From a virus, in IMG/VR virus record IMGVR_UViG_3300046692_000061, positions 1 through 40,824 of that record: a DNA stretch of 40,824 bases; one strand, written 5' to 3'. Positions 5,975-13,717 of the stretch are shown here, in pieces (the first letter of the stretch is position 1; each line of letters begins with the position of its first letter). The notes below the pieces were generated by a model. It searched no databases. It saw nothing but the letters and a program-made list of their open reading frames with translations, and was not told where the DNA came from. Position numbers and translations under genes: made by a program.

Positions 5975-6381
5975 GTGAGATAACCAGAGGCGTTATCGGA
6001 ATGCCATTCAAGCTAGCCATGGGTAGTGAAATGTCGCGCCGGCAGTTTCACGCATGCGCGCAGGAGGTCTTTGTCGAGAAGGAGCGGCTGGAAGCTCAGG
6101 TTGCCACGCTGAAAGCCGACCCGAATAGCTGGCAATCCGGCTATGACGAAGGCCGGAAAATGGGAACCAAGACGGCCCTGGCTGAGCGCGACCAGCTCAA
6201 GGCCGAGAACGAGGCGCTGCGCAAGGCTTTGATGAATGTCATGACCCAGGTCGACGGCAATATCCGGGAGACTGTACGCGACTGCGTGAACGGGCATGAC
6301 GATGTTCAAGACATCTACGGCTACTGCGATTCAATCGAAGGGATCATCGACGCCGCCATGAGCAAGGAGGCGCAGTCATGA
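5971..6381 (+). CDS. Hypothetical coiled-coil protein
   Basis: A 136-residue soluble protein, not recognised. Residues 35-50 and 70-95 are heptad-like coiled-coil segments (ERLEAQVATLKA; ERDQLKAENEALRKAL); the acidic C-terminus may be a separate helical bundle. It overlaps both neighbours by 4 bases and directly precedes the NinB gene. Confidence 0.62.
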   Translation: MSEITRGVIGMPFKLAMGSEMSRRQFHACAQEVFVEKERLEAQVATLKADPNSWQSGYDEGRKMGTKTALAERDQLKAENEALRKALMNVMTQVDGNIRETVRDCVNGHDDVQDIYGYCDSIEGIIDAAMSKEAQS

Positions 6382-6794
6382 TCGAGATCATCATGCAAAA
6401 CGCCCAAGACACCAGCCGCCTGTTCGGAGTGTTGCGCGGCACCGACTTCACCAAGCCCAAGCTCATCGTCATCAAGGAGCCTGACCGCAACGGGGAGCAG
6501 AACAAGAAGCTCCACGCGATGCTGGCCGATATCTCCCGCCAGGTTGAACACGCCGGCCGCAAATGGGACGTGACGGTATGGAAGCGTCTCTGCACCGCCG
6601 CCTGGCTGCGCGAGAGCGGCGAAACCATCCAGATGATCCCAGCCATCGACGGTAAGGGCATCGACGTCCTGTACGAGCGCACCAGCAAGCTCACCGTGAG
6701 CAAGTGCGCCGAGTTGATCGAGTGGGTTTCAGCGTTCGGCGCCGAGCACCAGGTGCGCTGGTCGCAGAAGGATCTGTGGGAGGGCCGGTACTGA
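6378..6794 (+). CDS. ninB: NinB-family recombination protein
   Basis: A 138-residue protein matching the NinB family throughout (KPKLIVIKEPDRNGEQNKKL near the start, WDVTVWKRLCTAAWLRE in the middle, WSQKDLWEGRY at the end). NinB (lambda Orf) is a recombination mediator that binds single-stranded DNA and SSB and can replace RecFOR functions. Location with NinG in the pre-Q region matches the lambda nin segment. Start ATG overlaps the preceding stop. Confidence 0.88.
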   Translation: MIEIIMQNAQDTSRLFGVLRGTDFTKPKLIVIKEPDRNGEQNKKLHAMLADISRQVEHAGRKWDVTVWKRLCTAAWLRESGETIQMIPAIDGKGIDVLYERTSKLTVSKCAELIEWVSAFGAEHQVRWSQKDLWEGRY

Positions 6795-7102
6795 TGAGTA
6801 ATCAATTCAAGGCGGGCGACCTGGCGATACTGAAAAGCTCGGACGCTCCGCAACTGATAGGCGCCACTGTAGAGCTAGTTGAGTATCTGGGCACAGAGTC
6901 GGGAAGTTACAAGCACTTCAACGTATTCAACAGCGCCGGTGTAAGGCTGTGGTGGGTGCGGATTTGCTCTGGAGAGATTGTCAAATTTCCAAGCGGTAAA
7001 TCCACTTTCTGTGACGAGGGGCCATGCAAAGAATCTCGGCTCATGCCTCTGCGCGGTGACTTCGCACCGGACCAGGCCAAATCCCGCGAGGTGCCAGCAT
7101 GA
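6794..7102 (+). CDS. Hypothetical phage protein, SH3-like fold possible
   Basis: A 102-residue protein starting at the TGATG overlap, with GGGAGGG upstream; the longer frame from 6704 is a shadow of the NinB gene. The N-terminal part (FKAGDLAILKSS, then IGATVELVEYL) has the repeated beta pattern of small SH3/KOW-like phage proteins. Two cysteines near the C-terminus are not in a clear metal motif. Function unknown. Confidence 0.6.
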   Translation: MSNQFKAGDLAILKSSDAPQLIGATVELVEYLGTESGSYKHFNVFNSAGVRLWWVRICSGEIVKFPSGKSTFCDEGPCKESRLMPLRGDFAPDQAKSREVPA

Positions 7103-7329
7103 GCCGCCGCGACTGGTACGACCGACGCACCGACAAGCGTGTTGCGCTGCAGATCGCTGAAGAGCAGGGCATCGTCGCAGACAGCACATCCTACCGCTCC
7201 GACCTCGTCAAGAGGATTGAGTCCGGTGAAATCACTTTGCGAGAAGGGCAGGAAGAACTGCGCAAAGTGATTCGCGACGCCAAGAAGAATGGCAAGAAGA
7301 CCCGTTCGCAGATCTGGAGGTCGGCATGA
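7099..7329 (+). CDS. Small hypothetical basic protein
   Basis: A 76-residue, highly charged, helical protein (RRDWYDRRTDKR at the N-terminus), not recognised; ATGA overlaps at both ends. The basic surface would suit nucleic acid binding but no motif is present. Confidence 0.55.
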   Translation: MSRRDWYDRRTDKRVALQIAEEQGIVADSTSYRSDLVKRIESGEITLREGQEELRKVIRDAKKNGKKTRSQIWRSA

Positions 7330-7424
7330 AGACCATTAAGTCCCTCATAAGTCACCTCGTCACCGTCCTGGAAGCTGGGTATCACGCCCAGCCAACGGCC
7401 TGCCAGTTCGGGGGTGGGCTGTGA
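7326..7424 (+). CDS. Very small hypothetical protein
   Basis: A 32-codon ORF (begins MKTIKSLISHLV, ends CQFGGGL). It has GGAGG 5 bases before ATG, overlaps the previous stop (ATGA) and ends at the GTGA overlap with the NinG start. These features fit coupled translation into ninG. It may be a leader peptide that delivers ribosomes to the next GTG start. Confidence 0.45.
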   Translation: MKTIKSLISHLVTVLEAGYHAQPTACQFGGGL

Positions 7425-8041
7425 TCGGACAGGCAGTCAAGAAGTCGCCGCCGGCACGCCGGAAGAAGCGCTGCGTGAATGCCGAATGCGGGACCGCGTT
7501 CATTCCTCAACGCCTCGGCCAGAAGGTGTGCAGCCCATCCTGCGCGCTGGCTGAGGCCAAGAACCCAGCGAATCAGGAGAAAGCCCGCAAGGCGCTGGCA
7601 GACCTGAACCGTCAAGAAATCAGGGTGCGCAAGGAGAAGCTGAAGAGCCGCGGCGATCATCTGCGCGAGGCTCAGCAGGCGTTTAACGAGTTCATCCGTT
7701 GGCGTGACCAATTGGCCGGGCACTTGTGCATCTCCAGCGGCAAGCCATTGGACTGGAGCGGGAACGCCGTAGACGCCGGGCATTACCGCAGCGTTGGCTC
7801 AGCGCCGCACCTGCGCTTCGACGAGCGCAACTGTCACGCCCAAAGCAAACAGGACAATCGGTTCTTGTCGGGCAATGCCGTGGATTATCGGATCGGGCTC
7901 ATTGACCGCATCGGCCAGGCCGCAGTCGATGAACTGGAGTCGGATCAGTCGGTGAAGAAATACACCGTGGACGACCTGAAAGAGATCAAGGCCCTGTACC
8001 GGGCAAAGACCAAAGAGCTGAAGGGGAGAGCAGCAGCATGA
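7421..8041 (+). CDS. ninG: NinG-family recombination protein (Rap-like)
   Basis: A 206-residue protein. The N-terminal zinc-finger cysteines are Cys18, Cys23, Cys37 and Cys41; residues 85-165 carry the NinG core (FNEFIRWRD, CISSGKPL, DAGHYRSVG, HLRFDERNCHAQ). Lambda NinG (Rap) is a structure-specific endonuclease acting on D-loops and Holliday-type branches. The start is a GTG overlapping the previous stop, preceded by a G-rich stretch. Adjacent ninB supports the assignment. Confidence 0.9.
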   Translation: MIGQAVKKSPPARRKKRCVNAECGTAFIPQRLGQKVCSPSCALAEAKNPANQEKARKALADLNRQEIRVRKEKLKSRGDHLREAQQAFNEFIRWRDQLAGHLCISSGKPLDWSGNAVDAGHYRSVGSAPHLRFDERNCHAQSKQDNRFLSGNAVDYRIGLIDRIGQAAVDELESDQSVKKYTVDDLKEIKALYRAKTKELKGRAAA

Positions 8042-8715
8042 GACTTATCGGAGCGCGTCAGGCATGGTCGGACGCACAGCACGAATCAAATGCCTCCATT
8101 AGCGCGATAGCGGCTGAAAAGGCGGAGACCGCAACCAAGGTCAGGACTGAGCGGGTAAAACGCCGGGAGGCTGTGTTCGCTGCGTTGGGTGATGACAAGG
8201 AGGAACGCATTCAGGTCGTTCGCCAGCGAATCAGCATCTCGGAGACTCGCCGGACACCCATCGGCCGATCAACCGCGCGTGCCGCTCACCTGGCAACCAT
8301 CGGTAAGGTGCTCCGCGCCATCGACACCTTGCCGTTCCAGGTGCAGCAGTTCGGGCACTACCTCTACCACCCATGCATGACGGCCGTGCACATGCTCAAC
8401 GCCGAGAAGCTGATTTGGAGCGAAGTGGATTTCTCAGCGCTGGCCGACGCCAAGTGCGCGAAGGTCCACTGCATGATCACGGTGGCATTGCAATCGTACA
8501 AGGCCGAGGTACATGGTGGGCCGGCATGGGGGCCAGCACGGGTAGCGGAGGGGATGCAGAAGCTGTACGGGATCACCATCGAGCCAAAACACTGGAATCG
8601 CGACTGGCTGGAGATCTGGGACTTCCTGCGCCAAGCCATCCACGAGGTAGACATCGAGGCTCAACAGCCGATCTGGCAGGTCATTCATGCAGAGAATTCG
8701 GAACATGCTGCATAA
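8038..8715 (+). CDS. Protein in the antiterminator Q position
   Basis: A 225-residue soluble protein that I do not recognise by motif. It is the last gene of the early operon and is followed by a candidate late promoter and three stacked terminators, the place and context of Q-type antiterminators in lambdoid phages. The N-terminal 60 residues are basic and helical, and the middle has scattered Trp and Cys without a clear zinc motif. The Q role is inference from context. Confidence 0.6.
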   Translation: MRLIGARQAWSDAQHESNASISAIAAEKAETATKVRTERVKRREAVFAALGDDKEERIQVVRQRISISETRRTPIGRSTARAAHLATIGKVLRAIDTLPFQVQQFGHYLYHPCMTAVHMLNAEKLIWSEVDFSALADAKCAKVHCMITVALQSYKAEVHGGPAWGPARVAEGMQKLYGITIEPKHWNRDWLEIWDFLRQAIHEVDIEAQQPIWQVIHAENSEHAA

Positions 8716-8720
8716 ACTAT

Positions 8721-8749
8721 TTGCCATGGTGGGGGTTTTGGGGTAATTT
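8721..8749 (+). promoter_or_regulatory. Candidate late promoter
   Basis: TTGCCA (8721-8726) and TAATTT (8744-8749) are spaced 17 bp. The -35 is strong (5 of 6) and the -10 weak (3 of 6). It lies right after the early operon and upstream of the first of three terminators, as lambda pR' lies before tR'. Confidence 0.35.
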
Positions 8750-8790
8750 TCCCACAGTGCGCAAATCACCCCCAGCGCAAACGCAACCCA

Positions 8791-8818
8791 AAGCCTCGCC
8801 ATCGTGCGGGGCTTTTTT
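8791..8818 (+). terminator. Terminator 1 of the late leader
   Basis: AAGCCTCGC (8791-8799) pairs with GCGGGGCTT (8806-8814), with one G-U pair, and runs into six T residues. It lies about 60 bases downstream of the predicted late start. Confidence 0.8.
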
Positions 8819-8852
8819 GTGGGCGAACGAAAATAACCTCGAGGAATGCCGA

Positions 8853-9143
8853 ATGATTAAGCGACTCTCCATGTACCTGGGTCTTGCGCTCGCCGCATGC
8901 CTGTCCTGTTTCTCCCTGACCGCCCTGGCCGATCCGGTAACCTCCGCGTATCACATGGTTCGCACCATGGGCGAGCCGCAGGGTGTGGCGTTCAAGCGTC
9001 TGGAAATGACCCTCGCTTCATGGCGAGCGGGCAGCCAGTCCACCGACGAACAGTTGAAGTCCAATCTGCGGGCATCCAGCAATCACTTCGAAATGACCTC
9101 GGCCAAGCCAAAGCCCGAAAGCTTCGCGCTGCCGATCTGCTGA
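8853..9143 (+). CDS. Small exported protein
   Basis: A 96-residue protein with an N-terminal signal sequence (basic MIKR, hydrophobic 8-24, ALA-D cleavage near residue 26). An alternative lipobox LAAC lies at residues 13-16. The mature part is polar and helical and is not recognised. Start ATG has a GAGG about 9 bases upstream. It is bracketed by terminators at 8791 and 9166, so it is an isolated unit, possibly a late or lysogenically expressed envelope protein. Confidence 0.6.
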   Translation: MIKRLSMYLGLALAACLSCFSLTALADPVTSAYHMVRTMGEPQGVAFKRLEMTLASWRAGSQSTDEQLKSNLRASSNHFEMTSAKPKPESFALPIC

Positions 9144-9165
9144 ATACGCCTGAAGGCAAGAAAAA

Positions 9166-9191
9166 GCCCGGACGCCATGCCGGGCTTTTTT
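9166..9191 (+). terminator. Terminator 2 of the late leader
   Basis: GCCCGG (9166-9171) pairs with CCGGGC (9180-9185), preceded by five A and followed by six T residues. Strong intrinsic terminator after the exported-protein gene. Confidence 0.88.
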
Positions 9192-9334
9192 GTACCTCCG
9201 AGGAAAGCCGCTACGCAGTGGATGCTTTCCCGGATGTATCTGTTTCCCTAATCCCTCGGAACCTCTGATTGCCATGTTCAGCGAGGGCCTTATTCGTCCC
9301 TGAATCCATCGTGCTGCTCCTCCAGCGCTCCTTT
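9192..9334 (+). other. Structured noncoding stretch between two terminators
   Basis: No gene is seen here. GGAAAGC (9202-9208) pairs with GCTTTCC (9224-9230), and TCCGAGG (9197-9203) can alternatively pair with CCTCGGA (9254-9260); the two stems overlap and would compete. The segment could be a late leader element or a small RNA ended by the terminator at 9335. Confidence 0.4.
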
Positions 9335-9358
9335 GCCCGTCTCCTCGCGGGCGTTTTT
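9335..9358 (+). terminator. Terminator 3 of the late leader
   Basis: GCCCG (9335-9339) pairs with CGGGC (9348-9352) around an 8-base loop, followed by GTTTTTATT. It lies directly upstream of the first late gene at 9373, so late transcription must pass it. Confidence 0.7.
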
Positions 9359-9372
9359 ATTCCGGAAAGCCC

Positions 9373-9681
9373 ATGACAGACGTATCCCGCATCGCTGACA
9401 GCACGGTGTTTAAAATCGTCGTGCCTGTCCTCCAGACAATTCTGTCTGCCGCTGCGATTGGCGCGTTCGTATATGTCGTGGGCTCGCTGTCCACGCTTCA
9501 AGCCTCGCTGAACGCCTACCAGACCAGCCAGGCGTTGTTGACCCAACGAGTGGACTCCCTTGAGCGCTCGCGCGATGCCGGTGACAAGTTCATCGACACC
9601 CTGCGTAGCTCCGACCAGCGCCAAGACTTCCGCCTGGACTCGCTCACCGAGATGGTCAAGTCGTTCGGACGGCCAAAGTGA
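9373..9681 (+). CDS. Membrane-anchored coiled-coil protein, possible i-spanin
   Basis: A 102-residue protein with one transmembrane helix (about residues 18-40) followed by a periplasmic coiled-coil-like tail (TLQASLNAYQTSQALLTQRVD onward, in shorter heptads). Its stop overlaps a lipoprotein gene and a holin-like gene follows. One membrane anchor plus a periplasmic coil and a partner outer-membrane lipoprotein is the architecture of inner-membrane spanins. A separate Rz/Rz1 pair exists at 34051, so a different accessory lysis role is possible. Confidence 0.5.
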   Translation: MTDVSRIADSTVFKIVVPVLQTILSAAAIGAFVYVVGSLSTLQASLNAYQTSQALLTQRVDSLERSRDAGDKFIDTLRSSDQRQDFRLDSLTEMVKSFGRPK

Positions 9682-9926
9682 GGTGCGCACTGGTTGTAGT
9701 GCTGTTGCTTGCCGGCTGCGCACAGCAAGACACACGAACCCGGCAACCAGCCGAGCACAAGACAACGGTTTTCCGGTTCACGTCTGCCCCGTCCGCATGT
9801 CCTGAGCCCGAACCACCAAAGGCCGCCCTGCGCCGCGTGACGAAAAGCCGTGACGACTGGAAGCGCTACGCAGAAAGCCTCGAAAAACTCACTCCCTCGG
9901 ACGCAGAACATGGCCCTCATCCCTGA
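9678..9926 (+). CDS. Small lipoprotein, possible o-spanin
   Basis: An 82-residue protein with a GTG start overlapping the previous stop (GTGA). A very short signal sequence ends in the lipobox LLAGC with the lipidated Cys14; the mature part is polar with a proline-rich piece (CPEPEPP) and a helical C-terminus. It is probably anchored to the outer membrane. Pairing with the overlapping membrane protein suggests an accessory spanin-type pair, but no family match is certain. Confidence 0.55.
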   Translation: MRCALVVVLLLAGCAQQDTRTRQPAEHKTTVFRFTSAPSACPEPEPPKAALRRVTKSRDDWKRYAESLEKLTPSDAEHGPHP

Positions 9927-10131
9927 ATGGCGTAAGGCCTGGCGAATGACCAGTGTGCAATTGGCGGTGGCCGGTGCTGTGCTCAATGCGGCAGCGGCGG
10001 GGTGGTCAGTATTTCAGGGTGCAGTTGATCCACTGGTGTTCGCTGTCGTGAACATGGGGCTCAGCATTGCTGTCGCGGTGTCCCGGGTGATCCAGCAATC
10101 GAAGCTGCGCGAACCGCCGGTTAACGAATAA
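9910..10131 (+). CDS. Holin-like membrane protein
   Basis: A 73-residue protein: a short cytosolic start (MALIPEWRKAWRM), then two hydrophobic segments (about 14-30 and 38-62) and a charged C-terminus. Size and topology fit small phage holins of Pseudomonas phages, which permeabilise the inner membrane to release endolysin. The start overlaps the lipoprotein gene by 17 bases; the frame extends back to 9850 without a binding site. The endolysin itself lies 24 kb away at 33614. Confidence 0.62.
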   Translation: MALIPEWRKAWRMTSVQLAVAGAVLNAAAAGWSVFQGAVDPLVFAVVNMGLSIAVAVSRVIQQSKLREPPVNE

Positions 10132-10180
10132 CTCGCGCCACAAATTCAGATGCGTCCATTTCGTGGCGCGAGGTGATCAC

Positions 10181-10348
10181 ATGGCAGCTTCAGCAATGAT
10201 GCTCACCATCAAGCAATCTTGGTGGGTGATGCCATACATCAACGCAGTCGTCCTGCTCAGTCAGATCACTGGCCTGGAGCCCGACTACGACAAGGTGGCA
10301 AACACTGCGCTTAAGGGAATCAGCATCAAGGCGGTAGACAGTCGATGA
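10181..10348 (+). CDS. Small hypothetical protein before the portal
   Basis: A 55-residue protein starting at ATG after the binding site GAGGTGATCAC; a GTG at 10163 is a less likely start. One hydrophobic stretch (about 12-30, KQSWWVMPYINAVVLLSQI) may be a membrane segment. It overlaps the portal start by 4 bases. Not recognised. Confidence 0.5.
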   Translation: MAASAMMLTIKQSWWVMPYINAVVLLSQITGLEPDYDKVANTALKGISIKAVDSR

Positions 10349-11751
10349 CCACACAAAAACCGCGAATCCCGGTAACTGCTGGTCAAGTCATCACAACCGA
10401 CAGTCTCTCGAACATGGTCGCCAACATCGGCACCAACCGGGACAAGCGCTCACACAGTCAATTCGGCTTCGAGTTCGTCACACCGTATGAGCTGGAAGCG
10501 GCGTATCAATCGAACTGGCTCGCACGCCGGATCGTGGACAAGCCCAACGAGGACGCCCTGAGAGAGTGGCGTGCATTCAGCGGCAAGCAGGCCAAAGAGA
10601 TTGCGAACGAAGAGCGCCGCCTGGGAGTGCAACAGGCCTACCTTGATACGTGCTGCTGGGCTGACCTGTACGGTGGTGCTGCGATCCTGATGGTGACCGG
10701 ACAGGACCTGAGCCAACCGCTCAACCTCGACAAGATCAAAAAGGGCGGGCTGAAGAACCTGGTGGTGTTCGACCGCTGGGACATTCAGCCGACCGAGTTC
10801 AACTTCACCAACCCTCTGGCGCCGAACTGGATGCTCCCAGAGTTCTACATGATGGTGAACGGGCAGCAGAAGATTCATCACAGTCACATCATTCGCCGCA
10901 CGGGTGCTCGCCTGCCGCGGCGCATGCGTCAGTTCGAACAGGGCTGGGGTGACAGTCGTCTGCGTCGTTGCATGTCAGACCTGCGCGATGTGGTTGCGAC
11001 CAAGGGGGGCATTGCCTCTCTGGTGCTGGAAGCCAACGTCGACACGATCAGCGTCAGTGGTTTGAAGGCAGCGCTTGCCAGCGCCCAGTGCGACAACGTG
11101 ACCGAGCGCTACCGAATGTTCGGCATGCTCAAGTCCATCGTTAACCTGGGCCTGCTGGACAAGGAAAGCGAGACGTACGAGCGCAACAGCATCGCGTTCT
11201 CAGGCCTGAGTTCGATCATGGAGCAATTCATGGTGTGGACGGCAGGCGCCGCCGAGATGCCGGTGACCGAGCTTTGGGGGCAATCAGCCTCCGGCCTGAG
11301 CGCCAATGGCGAAGGCGACCTAAAGACCTACCACGGAACGATCAAGGGCAAGCAGGACGGCCAGATGCGCCTGGACCTCGAAGCGCTCGATCAGGTGCTG
11401 ATCCGCTCCGCGCTGGGCACCTACCCAGACGACATCGAGTTCGAATGGAATCCGCTGGCTCAGACCTCTGGTGTCGAGCAGGCTCAGGAGGATCTGGCGG
11501 AAGCTCAGGCTGATGCTCTGTACATCGAGAACGGCGTAATCAAACCAAGCCATGCGATGCGCAAAGCTCAGGCCAAAGGCACCTACGCCATCACCGACGA
11601 GCAGATCGCCGCGCAAGAGAAGTTAGAGAAGGATCAGGCTGATGGCATTGGTGACGACGGCGACGGCCTCCCGGGTTTCTCCTTTGGCAAAACTGACGGC
11701 GCTGAACAAGACGCTGATGGAAAAACGGCCAAGGAAACCCCGAGCCCCTAA
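10345..11751 (+). CDS. Portal protein (DUF1073-type)
   Basis: A 468-residue protein matching the DUF1073 phage portal family. The N-terminus has ELEAAYQSNWLARRIVDKPNE; residues 100-300 carry the core (YGGAAILM, VFDRWDI, HHSHIIRRTG); near 325 is TELWGQSASGLSANGE; and it has an acidic C-terminal tail. Portals form the dodecameric DNA gate at a capsid vertex and the docking site for terminase and connector. No terminase genes precede it; they lie at 27634-29693. It overlaps the next head gene by 110 bases. Confidence 0.9.
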   Translation: MTTQKPRIPVTAGQVITTDSLSNMVANIGTNRDKRSHSQFGFEFVTPYELEAAYQSNWLARRIVDKPNEDALREWRAFSGKQAKEIANEERRLGVQQAYLDTCCWADLYGGAAILMVTGQDLSQPLNLDKIKKGGLKNLVVFDRWDIQPTEFNFTNPLAPNWMLPEFYMMVNGQQKIHHSHIIRRTGARLPRRMRQFEQGWGDSRLRRCMSDLRDVVATKGGIASLVLEANVDTISVSGLKAALASAQCDNVTERYRMFGMLKSIVNLGLLDKESETYERNSIAFSGLSSIMEQFMVWTAGAAEMPVTELWGQSASGLSANGEGDLKTYHGTIKGKQDGQMRLDLEALDQVLIRSALGTYPDDIEFEWNPLAQTSGVEQAQEDLAEAQADALYIENGVIKPSHAMRKAQAKGTYAITDEQIAAQEKLEKDQADGIGDDGDGLPGFSFGKTDGAEQDADGKTAKETPSP

Positions 11752-12613
11752 ACCGGTCCTGCCGAGCAAGGACGCGGAGCAGTTCTATCGTGGGCAGCTT
11801 CGAGCGATGGTCCGGTTGATGGCGGGTGAGCTGGTTGCCGCCGTCGAGCCTGAGCTGAAACGGTTGAAGCCCGACTACATCGCTGACAGTCGCATGACAC
11901 TCGATGGCAGCTGGACTGAAGAGATTCTGAAGGCGATTCGCAGCGTGTCACAGCGATTCGTCACGCCGCTGTTTGATGCGCAGGTTCAGCGGGTGGCAGC
12001 GAGCACGATAAGTCGCGCCGAGGCCGATAACGCTGAGGACTTCCGCAACTCGATCAACCGTGCTGTCGGTATCGACTTCGACCTGATCACGCGGCCCAAA
12101 GGCATGCAGGATTATCTGGAAGCCTCAATCGCTGAAAACGTCAACCTGATCAAGTCCGTCAAGGCCGAGTACTTCCAGAAAGTGGAAACGATCGTGCTGG
12201 GCGGAATGAAGAGTGGCGCTGCTCCATCAGTCATAGCCAGGCAGATTCAGGAGCAGACAGGCATCACAGCCCGCCGCGCCAAGTTGATTGCGCGAGACCA
12301 GATGTCACAGATCAACGCCGACCTGACCGAGAAGCGACAGGCTGCAGCGGGGATCGAATACTACAAGTCAGAGGACGCCGGCGACGTGCGTGTATCTGGC
12401 AACCCTGCGGGAAAATACCCGAACGCCAAGATCAGTTGTTACGGCATAGCCCGCCAAGACATCGGATTTGGCGAGGGAGTCTACAAGGTCGGTGTCGGTG
12501 CAACGTGGGCCGGACAAACCGAGCTGAAGCCAGGCAAGCATCACCCTCTCTGCCGCTGTGTCGCCATATCCATGATCCCCGGCGTGAACTACTTCCCCGA
12601 TAAGAACGGGTAA
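11642..12613 (+). CDS. Mu gpF-like minor head protein
   Basis: A 323-residue protein. The C-terminal half has the phage Mu F-type signature: RRAKLIARDQMSQINADLTEKRQ near 210-235 in two parts, and the terminal KHHPLCRC with paired His and Cys. Members are internal or portal-associated head morphogenesis proteins. The start at 11642 gives an unusually long overlap with the portal gene; an alternative is ATG 11717 (MEKRPRKP), which shortens the basic N-terminus. Neither has an ideal ribosome binding site. Confidence 0.85.
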   Translation: MALVTTATASRVSPLAKLTALNKTLMEKRPRKPRAPKPVLPSKDAEQFYRGQLRAMVRLMAGELVAAVEPELKRLKPDYIADSRMTLDGSWTEEILKAIRSVSQRFVTPLFDAQVQRVAASTISRAEADNAEDFRNSINRAVGIDFDLITRPKGMQDYLEASIAENVNLIKSVKAEYFQKVETIVLGGMKSGAAPSVIARQIQEQTGITARRAKLIARDQMSQINADLTEKRQAAAGIEYYKSEDAGDVRVSGNPAGKYPNAKISCYGIARQDIGFGEGVYKVGVGATWAGQTELKPGKHHPLCRCVAISMIPGVNYFPDKNG

Positions 12614-12616
12614 CCC

Positions 12617-13717
12617 ATGAAAAGAATGACCATCGACGAGACGTTCGCGCCTACGTCTCGCACCCTCACGCCTGAAGGTTTCCTGTGCGTGAAGGGCATT
12701 GCGGCGCGCACCGGGGTTTATCAGTACCTCTCCAGTGAGTTGGACCTGGACGGCCCCGAGCGGATCGTCAACGTGTACCGCTCCCCCGAAGAGGTGTTCG
12801 ACCCCGAATCCATGGCGACGTACCTCGACAAGGACGTCACCAATGATCACCCCGAAGACCTGGTCGATTCGAAAACCTTCAAGGAGGTCTCGGTCGGTCA
12901 CGTACGCGGCGTCGAGCGGGATGGCGACAACCTCATCGTCGACATGATCATCAAGGATCAGTCGGCCATCGACGACATCCAGTCCGGCAAGGCCGAGCTT
13001 TCCCCCGGCTACCTGGCCGAGTACGTCGAAGCGCCCGGCGTTGCCCCAGACGGCACGCCATACGAGTACGAGCAGCGCGACATCCAGATCAACCACAACG
13101 CGGTTGTACAAGCAGCGCGGGCCGGAAAGGTCGCCCGCATTTTTGACCACAAACCGAAAGGTATCCCCCATATGGCGACCCGGAAAGTCTTCCTAGACTC
13201 CAAGAAAAGCCGCTCCATCATCCTGGACGAAGAGGCCGCTACGGTAGTCGAAGACGCCGTTTCCGCCCTGCAGAAATTCGCTGACGAAGAGTCGGAGCGC
13301 GCAGACAAGGCTGAGGCCACCAAGGACGCAGCCGAAGAAGAGCTGGAGGAAGCCAAAAAGGCCACCTCTGACGCTTCTATCGGCCTGCGTGTCAAAGCCA
13401 CCCTCGACACCATCGCTCTGGCCTCCAAAGTCGTGAAGTCCTTCGACGCCAAGGGCCTGGTTTCCCCGCTGGAAATCAAGCGCGCCGCCATGGCGCAACT
13501 GAAGCCGACCCGCGACTGGGCGACCAAATCCGAGGCCTACGTTGTTGCCGCGTTCGACGCTGCCGCCGATGAAGCGGACGAGAAGGATGACGATGACGAC
13601 GACGGAACCAAAACCAACGACAGCCTGACCCAGTTCGCGAAGGACGCCGCCAAGGCTCCAAAGCTGACAACTGACGGCTCCACCGCTTACGACAAGTTCC
13701 TGCGAGGTGAAAAGTAA
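12617..13717 (+). CDS. Prohead protease and scaffold fusion (DUF2213-type)
   Basis: A 366-residue protein. Residues 1-180 match DUF2213, a capsid maturation protease-like domain with conserved His79 (NDHPEDL), Ser129 (ELSPGYL) and His160 (INHNAVV). Residues 205-265 are a charged coiled coil and the C-terminus is very acidic, as in scaffolding proteins. An internal ATG at 13172 preceded by GAAAGG would give a separate scaffold of about 180 residues, as in lambda C/Nu3. Ser-His-His catalysis is inferred by analogy. Location before cement and major capsid genes fits. Confidence 0.8.
   Translation: MKRMTIDETFAPTSRTLTPEGFLCVKGIAARTGVYQYLSSELDLDGPERIVNVYRSPEEVFDPESMATYLDKDVTNDHPEDLVDSKTFKEVSVGHVRGVERDGDNLIVDMIIKDQSAIDDIQSGKAELSPGYLAEYVEAPGVAPDGTPYEYEQRDIQINHNAVVQAARAGKVARIFDHKPKGIPHMATRKVFLDSKKSRSIILDEEAATVVEDAVSALQKFADEESERADKAEATKDAAEEELEEAKKATSDASIGLRVKATLDTIALASKVVKSFDAKGLVSPLEIKRAAMAQLKPTRDWATKSEAYVVAAFDAAADEADEKDDDDDDGTKTNDSLTQFAKDAAKAPKLTTDGSTAYDKFLRGEK

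Noticed and set aside
8373-8852. Long upstream extension of the exported-protein gene
   Set aside because: It runs antisense-free but out of frame inside the 8038-8715 gene and through a terminator; the signal peptide starts at 8853.
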